DNA of 64,000 bases from Citrobacter amalonaticus (GTDB lineage Bacteria > Pseudomonadota > Gammaproteobacteria > Enterobacterales > Enterobacteriaceae), in NCBI RefSeq assembly GCF_001559075.2, contig NZ_CP014015.2, forward strand, positions 4,712,001-4,776,000, written 5' to 3'. Positions 35,807 to 44,688 of this stretch are shown here, piece after piece (position 1 is the first letter of the stretch; each line of letters begins with the position of its first letter). The position numbers and the translations under genes are program-made. Under the pieces are notes generated by a model. It ran no database searches. It saw nothing but the letters and a program-made list of their open reading frames with translations, and was not told where the DNA came from.

Positions 35807-36775
35807 GTGACCATTGCTATTGTTATAGGCACACATGGTTGGGCTGCAGAGCAGTTACTCAAGACAGCAGAAATGCTGTTAGGCGAGCAGGAAAACGTCG
35901 GCTGGATCGATTTCGTGCCCGGCGAGAATGCCGAAACGCTGATTGAAAAGTACAACGCTCAGTTGGCAAAACTCGATACCCGTAACGGCGTGCTGTTTCT
36001 CGTCGATACATGGGGAGGCAGTCCGTTCAACGCTGCCAGCCGCATTGTCGTCGACAAAGAACAGTATGAAGTGATCGCCGGGGTGAACATCCCTATGCTG
36101 GTCGAAACGCTGATGGCGCGTGACGACAACCCAAGTTTCGACGAACTGGTCGCGCTGGCGGTTGAAACCGGTCGCGAAGGCGTGAAAGCGCTGAAAGCGA
36201 AACCGGTGGAAAAAGCCGCCCCTGCCCCCGTCGCAGCGGCCCCCAAAGCCGCGGCTCCGGCAAAACCGATGGGACCGAACGATTATATGCAAATCGGTCT
36301 TGCCCGTATTGATGACCGTTTAATCCACGGTCAGGTGGCTACCCGCTGGACCAAAGAAACCAACGTGACCCGCATTATCGTGGTCAGCGATGAAGTGGCT
36401 GCAGACACCGTGCGTAAAACGCTGTTGACGCAGGTGGCGCCTCCTGGCGTGACCGCTCACGTGGTGGATGTTGCCAAGATGATTCGCGTTTACAACAACC
36501 CGAAATACGCTGGCGAACGTGTGATGCTGCTGTTCACCAATCCGACCGATGTTGAACGCATTGTCGAAGGCGGCGTAAAAATCACCTCCGTGAACATTGG
36601 CGGTATGGCTTTCCGTCAGGGTAAAACGCAGGTCAACAACGCCATCTCTGTCGATGAGAAAGACATCGAAGCCTTTAACAAACTTAATGCCCGCGGTATT
36701 GAGCTTGAGGCGCGTAAAGTGTCAACCGATCAGAAACTGAAAATGATGGATTTGATTGCCAAAGTGGGCAAGTAA
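35807..36775 (+). CDS. manX: Mannose PTS EIIAB component ManX
   Basis: Cytosolic EIIA-EIIB fusion of 322 residues that passes phosphate from HPr to mannose, glucose or glucosamine entering through ManYZ. The EIIA histidine is in IGTHGWAAEQ (His10), an alanine/proline-rich linker (about 133-160) follows, and the EIIB histidine is in RIDDRLIHGQVATRW. The GTG start has a strong AAGGAGG. E. coli manX is also repressed by the SgrS sRNA under sugar-phosphate stress. Confidence 0.96.
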   Translation: MTIAIVIGTHGWAAEQLLKTAEMLLGEQENVGWIDFVPGENAETLIEKYNAQLAKLDTRNGVLFLVDTWGGSPFNAASRIVVDKEQYEVIAGVNIPMLVETLMARDDNPSFDELVALAVETGREGVKALKAKPVEKAAPAPVAAAPKAAAPAKPMGPNDYMQIGLARIDDRLIHGQVATRWTKETNVTRIIVVSDEVAADTVRKTLLTQVAPPGVTAHVVDVAKMIRVYNNPKYAGERVMLLFTNPTDVERIVEGGVKITSVNIGGMAFRQGKTQVNNAISVDEKDIEAFNKLNARGIELEARKVSTDQKLKMMDLIAKVGK

Positions 36776-36833
36776 CCCCTGGCATTGAATGAGCTTTCAC
36801 ACTTAAGGCTGTTATAGCAATAGGAGAAGTACA

Positions 36834-37634
36834 ATGGAGATTACCACTCTTCAGATTGTGCTGGTGTTCATCGTCGCATGTATCGCGGGTATGGAGTCGG
36901 TACTCGATGAATTTCAGTTCCACCGCCCACTGGTGGCCTGTACGCTGATTGGCGCCGTTCTCGGGGATATGAAAACCGGTATTATCATCGGTGGTACCCT
37001 GGAAATGATCGCCCTGGGCTGGATGAACATCGGTGCTGCCGTTGCACCTGATGCCGCACTGGCGTCCATTATTTCTACCGTTCTGGTTATTGCCGGTCAC
37101 CAAAGCATCGGTGCTGGTATCGCGCTGGCGATTCCGCTCGCTGCAGCAGGCCAGGTTCTGACTATCATCGTTCGTACTATCACCGTGGCATTCCAGCACG
37201 CGGCGGATAAAGCGGCGGAAAACGGTAACCTGACGGCGCTCTCCTGGCTGCATGTCTCTTCCCTGTTCCTGCAGGCGATGCGTATCGCTATCCCGGCGGT
37301 TATCGTTGCGATTTCCGTAGGCACCAGCGAAGTTCAGGGCATGCTGAATGCGATTCCGGAAGTGGTGACTGGCGGTCTGAACATCGCCGGCGGCATGATC
37401 GTTGTGGTCGGTTACGCGATGGTTATCAACATGATGCGTGCAGGCTATCTGATGCCGTTCTTCTACCTCGGCTTCGTGACTGCGGCATTTACTAACTTCA
37501 ACCTGGTTGCTCTGGGTGTGATTGGTGCGGTAATGGCCATCCTCTACATCCAACTGAGCCCGAAATATAACCGCGTGGCAGGTGCACCAGCGCAGGCTGC
37601 TGGTGACAACTCCCTCGATAACGAACTGGACTAG
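36834..37634 (+). CDS. manY: Mannose PTS EIIC component ManY
   Basis: Membrane permease subunit of 266 residues of the mannose-family PTS (SorBCD type), with multiple hydrophobic segments and the signature GGTLEMIALGWMNIGAAVAPDAALAS. It acts together with ManZ and is also used by phage lambda DNA for entry in E. coli. The manZ ATG lies 13 bp past its stop codon. Confidence 0.96.
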   Translation: MEITTLQIVLVFIVACIAGMESVLDEFQFHRPLVACTLIGAVLGDMKTGIIIGGTLEMIALGWMNIGAAVAPDAALASIISTVLVIAGHQSIGAGIALAIPLAAAGQVLTIIVRTITVAFQHAADKAAENGNLTALSWLHVSSLFLQAMRIAIPAVIVAISVGTSEVQGMLNAIPEVVTGGLNIAGGMIVVVGYAMVINMMRAGYLMPFFYLGFVTAAFTNFNLVALGVIGAVMAILYIQLSPKYNRVAGAPAQAAGDNSLDNELD

Positions 37635-37646
37635 CAGGTGAGCGAA

Positions 37647-38498
37647 ATGGTTGATATGACTAAAACTACCACTGAGAAAAAACTCACACAGAGTGACATT
37701 CGTGGCGTGTTCATTCGTTCTAACCTGTTTCAGGGTTCATGGAACTTCGAACGTATGCAGGCGCTGGGTTTCTGCTTCTCCATGGTACCGGCTATTCGTC
37801 GCCTGTATCCAGAGAACAACGATGCGCGGAAGCAAGCCATCAAGCGTCACCTGGAATTCTTTAACACCCATCCATACGTTGCGGCACCGGTTCTCGGCGT
37901 AACGCTGGCGATGGAAGAACAGCGTGCTAACGGCGCAGAGATTGACGATGGTGCCATCAACGGTATCAAAGTCGGCCTGATGGGTCCGCTGGCAGGCGTG
38001 GGCGACCCGATTTTCTGGGGTACGGTGCGTCCGGTATTCGCCGCGTTAGGTGCGGGTATCGCGATGAGCGGTAGCCTGCTCGGCCCATTGCTGTTCTTCA
38101 TTCTGTTCAACGCAGTCCGTCTGCTGACCCGTTACTATGGCGTCGCTTACGGTTACCGCAAAGGTGTCGATATCGTTAAGGATATGGGCGGCGGCTTCCT
38201 GCAGAAACTGACTGAGGGGGCGTCAATCCTCGGCCTGTTTGTTATGGGGGCATTGGTTAACAAGTGGACGCACGTGAACATCCCGCTAGTGGTCTCAACC
38301 ATCACCGGACAGGATGGGCAGACCCGTGTTACCACCGTACAGACCATTCTCGACCAGTTAATGCCGGGTCTGGTTCCGCTGCTGCTGACCTTCGCCTGTA
38401 TGTGGCTGTTGCGTAAGAAAGTGAACCCGCTGTGGATTATCGTTGGCTTCTTTGTCATCGGTATCGCGGGTTATGCGGTCGGCCTGTTGGGCCTGTAA
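37647..38498 (+). CDS. manZ: Mannose PTS EIID component ManZ
   Basis: Second membrane subunit, 283 residues, with GLMGPLAGVGDPIFWGTVRP, the EIID signature. ATG 37647 with AGGTGAG upstream is preferred to the GTG at 37638, which has no ribosome site. It is followed by a terminator hairpin that has been duplicated around a 141-bp repeat. Confidence 0.96.
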   Translation: MVDMTKTTTEKKLTQSDIRGVFIRSNLFQGSWNFERMQALGFCFSMVPAIRRLYPENNDARKQAIKRHLEFFNTHPYVAAPVLGVTLAMEEQRANGAEIDDGAINGIKVGLMGPLAGVGDPIFWGTVRPVFAALGAGIAMSGSLLGPLLFFILFNAVRLLTRYYGVAYGYRKGVDIVKDMGGGFLQKLTEGASILGLFVMGALVNKWTHVNIPLVVSTITGQDGQTRVTTVQTILDQLMPGLVPLLLTFACMWLLRKKVNPLWIIVGFFVIGIAGYAVGLLGL

Positions 38499-38513
38499 GA
38501 CTGTAGTACACTA

Positions 38514-38534
38514 CCGGGGCCTATAAGGCCCCGT
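38514..38534 (+). repeat. manZ-proximal copy of duplicated terminator hairpin
   Basis: ccggggcctataaggccccgt (21 bp) is repeated exactly at 38676-38696. This copy runs into CATACTG rather than a T-tract. Confidence 0.85.
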
Positions 38535-38675
38535 CATACTGCTGACAATGAAGGAAAAAACGTGGTTTTTCCTTCATTGTGGTTATCAGCCGAAAATCAA
38601 TAAATTGATTTTCCTGGTTTTTAATTAGGTGATCTCTGCTTGCCCGGTATCGGGATGAAGTTTGTCATCACTCTC
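38535..38675 (+). repeat. 141-bp intergenic palindromic element, copy 2
   Basis: About 91% identical to 22446-22587, with an invariant 45-base block in the middle. Its first stem (acaatgaagg.../...ccttcattgt) carries an A-to-T and matching T-to-A change against copy 1, so pairing is kept. It sits between two exact copies of manZ's own terminator hairpin. It is in the 3' untranslated region of manXYZ and upstream of yobD. Confidence 0.85.
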
Positions 38676-38703
38676 CCGGGGCCTATAAGGCCCCGTTTTT
38701 TTA
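38676..38703 (+). terminator. manXYZ terminator, T-tract copy
   Basis: Hairpin ggggcc-tataa-ggcccc followed by seven T residues; second exact copy of the 21-bp repeat. Confidence 0.85.
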
Positions 38704-38722
38704 TCTGGAGGAACAAGGATCA

Positions 38723-39181
38723 ATGACTATCACGGACCTGGTGCTGGTTTTCTTTATTGCCGCGTTACTGGCTTACGCCATTTACGATCAGTTCATCATG
38801 CCACGCCGCAATGGCCCGACTCTGCTTGCCATTCCCCTGCTGCGCCGAAGCCGCGTGGACAGCGTCATCTTCATTGGCCTCATCGCGATTCTTATCTACA
38901 ACAATGTCACCAGCCATGGGGCTGTCATGACCACCTGGTTATTATGCGCTCTGGCGTTAATGGGGTTTTATATTTTCTGGATCCGGGTCCCGAAAATCCT
39001 CTTCAAACAGGGTGGCTTTTTCTTCGCCAACGTATGGATAGAATATAACCGCATTAAAGAGATGAATTTATCGGAAGATGGTGTTCTGGTGATGCAATTA
39101 GAACAACGGCGTCTGCTTATTCGTGTACGGAATATCGACGATCTGGAAAAGATATATAAACTTCTCGTTTCTTCTCAGTAA
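38723..39181 (+). CDS. yobD: DUF986 inner membrane protein YobD
   Basis: A 152-residue membrane protein with three hydrophobic segments in the first 90 residues and a soluble C-terminal tail ([25 protein letters not shown]). Function unknown. It lies between manZ and mntP, as in E. coli. Confidence 0.93.
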   Translation: MTITDLVLVFFIAALLAYAIYDQFIMPRRNGPTLLAIPLLRRSRVDSVIFIGLIAILIYNNVTSHGAVMTTWLLCALALMGFYIFWIRVPKILFKQGGFFFANVWIEYNRIKEMNLSEDGVLVMQLEQRRLLIRVRNIDDLEKIYKLLVSSQ

Positions 39182-39187
39182 GTTAGA

Positions 39188-39252
39188 GATATAGCCTGGG
39201 CTTTGTTTTTCGCAATTTAATTGCAGTTAAAAACATAGCTAAGGCTATAATC
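39188..39252. promoter_or_regulatory. Two MntR-box-like sites upstream of mntP
   Basis: 39188-39207 (minus strand AAACAAAGCCCAGGCTATATC) and 39231-39252 (AAACATAGCTAAGGCTATAATC) both resemble the MntR box AAACATAGCAAAGGCTATGTTT. MntR with Mn2+ is reported to activate mntP in E. coli. Both lie upstream of the best promoter match. Confidence 0.55.
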
Positions 39253-39304
39253 TGACAGCGTAAATGTTATTTATTTTAACGTTCCATCTACCAATAAATC
39301 TAAA

Positions 39305-39319
39305 TGAAAATCGTTTTCA
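39305..39319. promoter_or_regulatory. Candidate Fur box upstream of mntP
   Basis: tgaaaatcgttttca matches 11 of 14 positions of the 7-1-7 Fur consensus TGATAATnATTATCA. Centred about 68 bp before the predicted start, it would be an activator position. Confidence 0.45.
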
Positions 39320-39345
39320 ATTAGAAGTCAAATAATATTTCTCCG

Positions 39346-39373
39346 TTGTTGTTTTATATTCTCAAAATATGAT
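39346..39373 (+). promoter_or_regulatory. Promoter of mntP
   Basis: TTGTTG (39346-39351), a 16-bp spacer and TATGAT (39368-39373) predict a start near 39380 and a leader of about 220 nt. Confidence 0.6.
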
Positions 39374-39379
39374 AAGGTT

Positions 39380-39598
39380 GCGCCGTCATTTGGGGAGTAG
39401 CCGATTTCCAGACTCCGGAAATGTACGTGTCAACATACTCGTTGCAAAACGTGGCACGTACGGACTGAAATCTCTTTCAGTCAGGCGAGACCATAGGCAC
39501 ATCAACTGCTATGCATACTGTATGAACCCCGAGTTCAGGTGTGCATGTTTACTGGGGGCAGTGGTGTGTTTTATGGAAACCCCGGTCAGGACGCTGTC
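39380..39598 (+). ncRNA. yybP-ykoY manganese riboswitch leader of mntP
   Basis: The leader contains the hallmark GGGGAGTAGCCGATTTCC (about 39390) and paired arms such as GTACGTGTCAACATACTC...GTGGCACGTACGGACTG and CAGTCAGGCGAGACCATAGG, as in the E. coli mntP leader. Mn2+ binding favours translation of mntP. The 5' end follows from the promoter match; the 3' boundary is set at the start codon. Confidence 0.88.
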
Positions 39599-40165
39599 AT
39601 GAATATCACCGCCACTATTATTCTCGCTTTTGGCATGTCGATGGATGCTTTTGCCGCATCAATTGGCAAAGGCGCGACCCTGCATAAACCCAAATTTTCT
39701 GAAGCCCTGCGTACCGGTTTAATTTTCGGCGCAGTGGAAACATTGACGCCGCTGATCGGCTGGGCGCTCGGTATGTTAGCCAGCAAATTCGTGCTGGAGT
39801 GGAATCACTGGATTGCTTTCATCCTGTTGGTCTTTCTGGGCGGACGGATGATTATTGAGGGATTTCGCGGCGCGGATGATGAAGATGATGAACCGCTGCG
39901 TCGTCACGGTTTCTGGTTACTGGTCACCACCGCTATCGCCACCAGCCTCGACGCCATGGCTGTCGGCGTGGGGCTGGCGTTCCTGCAGGTCAACATTATC
40001 GCTACCGCCCTGGCTATCGGCTGCGCCACGCTGATCATGTCCACACTGGGAATGATGGTCGGTCGCTTCATTGGCCCGCTGCTTGGCAAACGGGCTGAAA
40101 TTCTGGGTGGGGTGGTACTGATCGGTATCGGCGTCCAGATCCTCTGGACGCACTTTCACGGTTAA
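39599..40165 (+). CDS. mntP: Manganese exporter MntP
   Basis: Six-helix inner-membrane Mn2+ efflux pump of 188 residues. The two DUF204 repeats show the conserved acidic motifs [14 protein letters not shown] and [13 protein letters not shown]. The ATG at 39599 aligns with the E. coli start; upstream in-frame residues belong to the riboswitch leader. Confidence 0.96.
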   Translation: MNITATIILAFGMSMDAFAASIGKGATLHKPKFSEALRTGLIFGAVETLTPLIGWALGMLASKFVLEWNHWIAFILLVFLGGRMIIEGFRGADDEDDEPLRRHGFWLLVTTAIATSLDAMAVGVGLAFLQVNIIATALAIGCATLIMSTLGMMVGRFIGPLLGKRAEILGGVVLIGIGVQILWTHFHG

Positions 40166-40971
40166 TCCGCACGCTGCCAGAGGTGAAGACGAAAATCCGT
40201 CTGGCAGTCAAACACTTCTGTACTCGCCAGGCGTTCCCAGACCTCCGGTTTGGCCCGCCAGGCAAAAGGCGTCATCTGCAATAGCGCCACCGCTTCCTTT
40301 CCGCTCAGGCGCATCGGATACGCCAGCGTAATATCCTCCAGCAGGGTGAACCCTTCCAGTTGCTCAGTATGCGGCGCATGGAGCCGAACCTCATCGTAAA
40401 TCAGCCCTTTCAACTCCATTAAATGGCGCGGTCCCGGCGTTGCCGTGATCACCCAACCCTGCGACTTGACCACGCGCGCCAGCTCTTGCGCTTTACACGG
40501 CGCGTAAATCCGCACAATGGCGTCCTGGCTTGCATCAGCAAACGGCAACCGATGACTCGAGGCGACGCAGAATGTCACCTGCGGATAGCGTCTGGCCGCC
40601 GCTTTAATGGCCACTTTTGCCACGTCCAGTCCATAGGTGGTCGCCGTCGGCAACGCATCAGCAAAGGCATGAGTGTAATACCCTTCCCCACAGCCGATAT
40701 CAAGAATCGAGGTCGCCGACGCGTCGAGGCGCGCGGAAAGCTGCTCAACAATGGCGCCACGCAGGGGTTGATAATGTCCGGCATCAAGAAATGCACGCCG
40801 TGCCTGCATCATCTCCGCGCTGTCGCCCGGATCGCGTGAACGCTTATGCTGTACCGGCAACAGGTTAACGTACCCCTCTTTTGCCACATCAAACTGATGC
40901 CGCTGCGGACAGATAAAACTGTTATTAACGTGCGCAAGGGGCTGGTGACAAAGTGGGCAGGAAAACGACAT
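40162..40971 (-). CDS. rlmA: 23S rRNA (guanine-745-N1)-methyltransferase RlmA
   Basis: SAM-dependent methyltransferase of 269 residues. An N-terminal zinc finger (CPLCHQPL...CPQRHQFD) is followed by the SAM site [13 protein letters not shown] and later motifs. The start MSFSCPLC matches the family. Its 3' end overlaps mntP's by four bases (convergent). Confidence 0.95.
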   Translation of the reverse strand: MSFSCPLCHQPLAHVNNSFICPQRHQFDVAKEGYVNLLPVQHKRSRDPGDSAEMMQARRAFLDAGHYQPLRGAIVEQLSARLDASATSILDIGCGEGYYTHAFADALPTATTYGLDVAKVAIKAAARRYPQVTFCVASSHRLPFADASQDAIVRIYAPCKAQELARVVKSQGWVITATPGPRHLMELKGLIYDEVRLHAPHTEQLEGFTLLEDITLAYPMRLSGKEAVALLQMTPFAWRAKPEVWERLASTEVFDCQTDFRLHLWQRAD

Positions 40972-41034
40972 AACAACTCCGGCAGGTAAATTCAGGGCGC
41001 AAGTGTAACGCGATTTACGCCCCGGGAGAATCAC

Positions 41035-42798
41035 TTAGCGCGTGGGGAGTGTCTGCGCATTGCTCTGCATCACCAACAGATGACTGGAGTCGGCAGGCAT
41101 CCCATCCGGTTTGACGTTTTCCAGTCGCAGCACATCGCCCATAATCTGGCTGAAAACCGGTGCCGACACCGCGCCACCGTAATAGGCCCCATTCTGCGGA
41201 TCGTTGATCACCACTACCAGCGCAAACTTCGGGTTGCTTGCCGGCGCCACTCCTGCGGTGTAAGCCACATATTTATCAACGTATTTACCGTCATCACCGA
41301 TCTTCTTCGCCGTCCCGGTTTTAACCGCCACGCGATAATCCCGGACCGCCGCCTTCGTCCCGCCGCCCCCCGGCAGGGCGACACTTTCCATCATATGCTC
41401 CACTTGCCTGACCAGCGCTTCCGACATTACGCGCTTGCCGATGACAGGCGGATCGATACGCGTAATAGAGAGCGGTCGGTACAGGCCAAAACTGCCAATC
41501 GTGGCATAGACGTGCGCCAGTTGCAGCGGCGTCACCATCAGGCCGTAGCCAAAGGCAAAGGTCGCGCGATCCAGATCGCTCCAGTAACGGCGTTGCGGCA
41601 TCAGCCCCTGACTCTCACCGGTGAGTCCCAGCCCCGTGGGTTGGCCAAAACCAAAGCGGCGGTAGGTATCGACGACTCGCTGGATCGGCATCGCTAACGA
41701 GAGATGCGAAACCCCGGTGTCACTCGATTTTTGCAAAATACCGGTCAGCGTCAGTTCCGGATAAAAGCCCACATCGCGGATCCGATGCCCGTCAAGATAA
41801 AACGGATGAGTGTCGATCACGCTGTCAGGCTGGACAATCCCCTGCTCAAGCGCCGTCATAATGACCAGCGGTTTCACCGTCGAGCCCGGCTCGAAGGTAT
41901 CGCTAATCGCACGATTACGAAAATCATCAAGCACCGCCCCATCACGGTTGTTCGGGTTAAAATCGGGGAAACTGGCCATCGCCAGGATCTCACCGGTGGC
42001 AATGTTCACCAGCACGGCAGCGCCTGATTCCGCTTTGTTCCAGCTAACCGCATTGTCCAGTGCATCCTCGGTGACTGTCTGCAGTCGCTCATCAATGCTG
42101 AGTTGTAGTTCATGCGCCGGCACAGAATTAACTTCCGTGATGTTTTCAATCACGTGACCGAATTTATCTTTGCGGACCAGGCGGGAACCCGGCTTCCCCA
42201 TTAACTGTGCGTTAAAGCTTTTCTCAACCCCTTCAATGCCCTGCCCGTCAATATTGGTGAAACCAATCAGATTCGCCGCGACATGTCCTGCCGGGTAAAA
42301 GCGCCGGGACTCTTCGCGCAAATTAATCCCGGGCAGGTTCAGCTTATCGATCCACTTCGCCTGTTGAGGAGAGACCTGACGCGCAAGATAGATAAACCGT
42401 GCTGACGGATCGTGGTTAACGCGCGCCGCCAGGTTCGTGAGTGAAAGATGCAGCGTGTTGGCCAGCGCCTGCCAGCGTTCGTTGTCGCCAACGCCGCCTT
42501 TGCTCAATAGCGTTTGAGGGTCAGCCCAGACCGCATTCACCGGTACGCTGACCGCCAGCGGCCGCCCTTGCCGATCGGTGATCATTCCACGCGGCGATGC
42601 CGTGGTGACTTCGCGCAATGAGCGCATGTCTTCTTGCCTGACCAGACGGTCGGGTTCGACAATCTGCAACCAGGCAACGCGCCCCAGCAGCAGTCCCAGG
42701 CTCAGCAATATGGCGATACAAAGCAGCGCAAAACGTAGCGGTGTGAAACTTCGCGCCGTACCCTCACTTTTCTTTTTCACCTGTTCTCCGGCAAACAT
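41035..42798 (-). CDS. FtsI/PBP3 paralogue (PBP3SAL-like transpeptidase)
   Basis: Class B penicillin-binding protein of 587 residues, a second division transpeptidase besides FtsI (which lies in the dcw cluster). A membrane anchor (about 22-45) precedes the pedestal and the transpeptidase domain with STVK (nucleophile Ser), SSD and KTGTAKK. Salmonella PBP3SAL occupies this rlmA-cspC neighbourhood and supports septation in acidic, intracellular-like conditions. E. coli K-12 lacks it. It lies upstream of rlmA on the same strand with 63 bp between. Confidence 0.9.
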   Translation of the reverse strand: MFAGEQVKKKSEGTARSFTPLRFALLCIAILLSLGLLLGRVAWLQIVEPDRLVRQEDMRSLREVTTASPRGMITDRQGRPLAVSVPVNAVWADPQTLLSKGGVGDNERWQALANTLHLSLTNLAARVNHDPSARFIYLARQVSPQQAKWIDKLNLPGINLREESRRFYPAGHVAANLIGFTNIDGQGIEGVEKSFNAQLMGKPGSRLVRKDKFGHVIENITEVNSVPAHELQLSIDERLQTVTEDALDNAVSWNKAESGAAVLVNIATGEILAMASFPDFNPNNRDGAVLDDFRNRAISDTFEPGSTVKPLVIMTALEQGIVQPDSVIDTHPFYLDGHRIRDVGFYPELTLTGILQKSSDTGVSHLSLAMPIQRVVDTYRRFGFGQPTGLGLTGESQGLMPQRRYWSDLDRATFAFGYGLMVTPLQLAHVYATIGSFGLYRPLSITRIDPPVIGKRVMSEALVRQVEHMMESVALPGGGGTKAAVRDYRVAVKTGTAKKIGDDGKYVDKYVAYTAGVAPASNPKFALVVVINDPQNGAYYGGAVSAPVFSQIMGDVLRLENVKPDGMPADSSHLLVMQSNAQTLPTR

Positions 42799-42928
42799 GA
42801 TATTCAGGTGACTGATTTAACGGGAATAACGGCGGGAAAGCGGTGAAAACTATGCTAATAACATCACGGCTTTGCAACAAAGCGCTAACGGAGAAAGCAT
42901 TCAGACATACTTTGAAGGAAGATGCATG

Positions 42929-42954
42929 AAAAAGCCCCGCATCAGCGAGGCTTT
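42929..42954 (-). terminator. Terminator of yobF-cspC
   Basis: Minus strand AAGCCTCGCTGATGCGGGGCTT (hairpin with one G-T pair) followed by TTTTC. Confidence 0.8.
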
Positions 42955-43000
42955 AAATCTGAGGTTGATGCGCAGATGCGCTTCAAATCAGTGGTGTCGA

Positions 43001-43210
43001 TCAGATAGCTGTTACGTTAACAGCAGCCGGACCTTTCTGGCCGTCCTGAATTTCGAACTCAACGTTCTGGCCTTCAGCCAGAGTTTTGAAGCCATTACCC
43101 TGGATAGCGGAGAAGTGTACGAACACGTCTTTGCTGCCATCAGCCGGAGTAATAAAGCCAAAACCTTTAGACTCGTTGAACCACTTAACTTGACCTTTAA
43201 TCTTTGCCAT
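43001..43210 (-). CDS. cspC: Cold-shock-family RNA chaperone CspC
   Basis: A 69-residue OB-fold protein, not cold-inducible in E. coli, that binds RNA and stabilises rpoS and other mRNAs. RNP1 (KGFGFI) and RNP2 (VFVHFS) motifs are intact, and the sequence appears identical to E. coli CspC. yobF lies 12 bp upstream in the same transcript. Confidence 0.97.
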
Positions 43211-43222
43211 TTGCAAAATTCC

Positions 43223-43366
43223 TTAGAGTGTTTTCTTCGCCCGCAGGCATAACATAGATAAAACTGAGACATTACTGCTTGAGGCACTAATATAAGGTTC
43301 GGCAGAGAAGCGGTATTCAACGACAACGTGTTTACTCAGGACTTCTTTACTGAAAATGCCACACAT
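43223..43366 (-). CDS. yobF: Small protein YobF
   Basis: Minus-strand translation gives 47 residues, [20 protein letters not shown]..., ending CLRAKKTL, matching E. coli YobF, a small stress-responsive protein (heat shock, envelope stress) cotranscribed with cspC; its mRNA is a target of OxyS in E. coli. It is too short for ordinary gene finders. Confidence 0.93.
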   Translation of the reverse strand: MCGIFSKEVLSKHVVVEYRFSAEPYISASSSNVSVLSMLCLRAKKTL

Positions 43367-44022
43367 AAACAGAACTGTACCTCGTTTAACCCAAAACGTG
43401 TTATCACATACAACGTTAATTATGGCAAGCCATTTTTAAACGTGTCTCGATCGGTCGCACAAATCTCGCCAGTCGACACAGAGTAACTGCACAGTTATGC
43501 GTCAATCCTCAAGCCGATATATTCCCACGCGCTCGCTGAGCCCTTGTCAGACCCTCCGCGCAGCGGGGACTTTTCAACCATAGCTCAATAAGTTCGCGAC
43601 TTCCAGATCATTGCGATGTCGAAACGTGGCGACCCGCGGTTATCACAAATTCTGCTTTGTTATGCATAATTTGTTTCAACGCAAAATGACCCGGTATCAT
43701 AATAACGCCTCATTTCGCTCCATCTTGATATCTACTGTTCTTATGCACTCATTTAATGAAAGAATGATGACAATGCACAAAAATAGGGAAAGAAACGTTT
43801 CGCTTATTATAAAACCGATCATTCTCACAAAACGGGGAAGATCACATTATTAACGTATGGAAAAATATAATTAAGTGTGTGCAGGCAATAACCGGCGCAC
43901 TGGCACAAGAAGGAACGGATATAGCGAAGCGGCATGCGACTGCACTAATAGCGTGCAGGATAACAAACCAGGAAGGAAAGACTGGCGAGACGCCAGCCCA
44001 TTCGCTTCCTGTTACACGAGGA
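43367..44022. other. 656-bp stretch without a recognisable gene, upstream of yobF
   Basis: The region upstream of yobF includes its promoter and a probable long leader. It becomes A+T-rich beyond 43600 and contains the perfect 10-bp palindrome gaaacgtttc at about 43793. A short hairpin (ctggcgagacgccag, about 43982) may end yebO transcription. I see no conserved reading frame. Confidence 0.4.
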
Positions 44023-44310
44023 TTAACGTTCTGCGACCAGACGGATGATGTCCTCATCCTCTTGCGGATCATTGGCCTTAGGCGATGCCTCTGCCACTTT
44101 TTCCGGCTCGTTCGCTTCACAGAGACGACGCAATAATGCATTTTGTCGCTTCTGCTGGTCTAACAACGCTTCAAGCAGCTCAATCTGCTCATTGGTTCGC
44201 GAGCTCGCACGGTTGATAAAGAACCACAGCACCAGCCCAACAACCAGAACCCCCACCGATACAATCAACGACGCAAAATTAAGCACGCCGGAATTCACTA
44301 CTTCGTTCAT
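44023..44310 (-). CDS. yebO: Inner membrane protein YebO
   Basis: A 95-residue protein with one N-terminal membrane segment (about 8-30), a coiled-coil-prone stretch NRASSRTNEQIELLEALLDQQKRQNALLRRL and an acidic tail ending DEDIIRLVAER. Function unknown. It lies between mgrB and yobF, as in E. coli. Confidence 0.94.
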   Translation of the reverse strand: MNEVVNSGVLNFASLIVSVGVLVVGLVLWFFINRASSRTNEQIELLEALLDQQKRQNALLRRLCEANEPEKVAEASPKANDPQEDEDIIRLVAER

Positions 44311-44384
44311 TTCACCACCTCAATGTAGACGCGCCATTTTACCACCGCGCCACAGGAAGGAAATCAACGGATGAAAAAATGATC

Positions 44385-44528
44385 TCACCAGGGGATAAAT
44401 TTATTGATGGCGCAAATTCCGCTGAAAAATTGTACATCCTGGTCACACATGATGTTGAACACCTGGGCCCATAGCAGCAGGCACACAAGCACTACCACCA
44501 CCAGAATTATCCATCGAAACTTTTTCAC
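44385..44528 (-). CDS. mgrB: PhoQ inhibitor MgrB
   Basis: A 47-residue inner-membrane small protein (GTG start) that binds PhoQ in feedback inhibition; its loss causes colistin resistance in Klebsiella and Citrobacter relatives. The sequence [20 protein letters not shown], then [21 protein letters not shown], is intact with both periplasmic cysteines needed for activity. A PhoP box lies directly upstream. Confidence 0.96.
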   Translation of the reverse strand: MKKFRWIILVVVVLVCLLLWAQVFNIMCDQDVQFFSGICAINKFIPW

Positions 44529-44561
44529 TCCACTCTCCGCATCAACATCTTATGCCACCAA

Positions 44562-44594
44562 ATTATCATGCGTATCTTAAACCAGGACTAACTA
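44562..44594 (-). promoter_or_regulatory. PhoP box and promoter of mgrB
   Basis: The minus strand has the direct repeat TAGTTA-GTCCT-GGTTTA (44578-44594), ten bases before a GATAAT -10 element (44562-44567). PhoP recognises (T/G)GTTTA repeats 11 bp apart in the -35 position. The predicted start is about 27 nt before the GTG. Confidence 0.75.
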
Positions 44595-44688
44595 CAGAAG
44601 ACATTAGCGATTTTTTAAGAATCATTTACTTGTATCAATGAGCGTAAGCGCTAAGCTCAGTCTAACTTATAGAAGAAAAGAGGTCATA

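Noticed and set aside
36684..37553. Long minus-strand reading frame (289 codons) opposite manX/manY
   Set aside because: It lies antisense to a conserved gene, has an unnatural composition rich in His/Asn/Arg, and no family resemblance.
43611..43853. 80-codon plus-strand frame upstream of yebO
   Set aside because: No family resemblance, poor ribosome site and A+T-rich non-coding character; left as gene-free.
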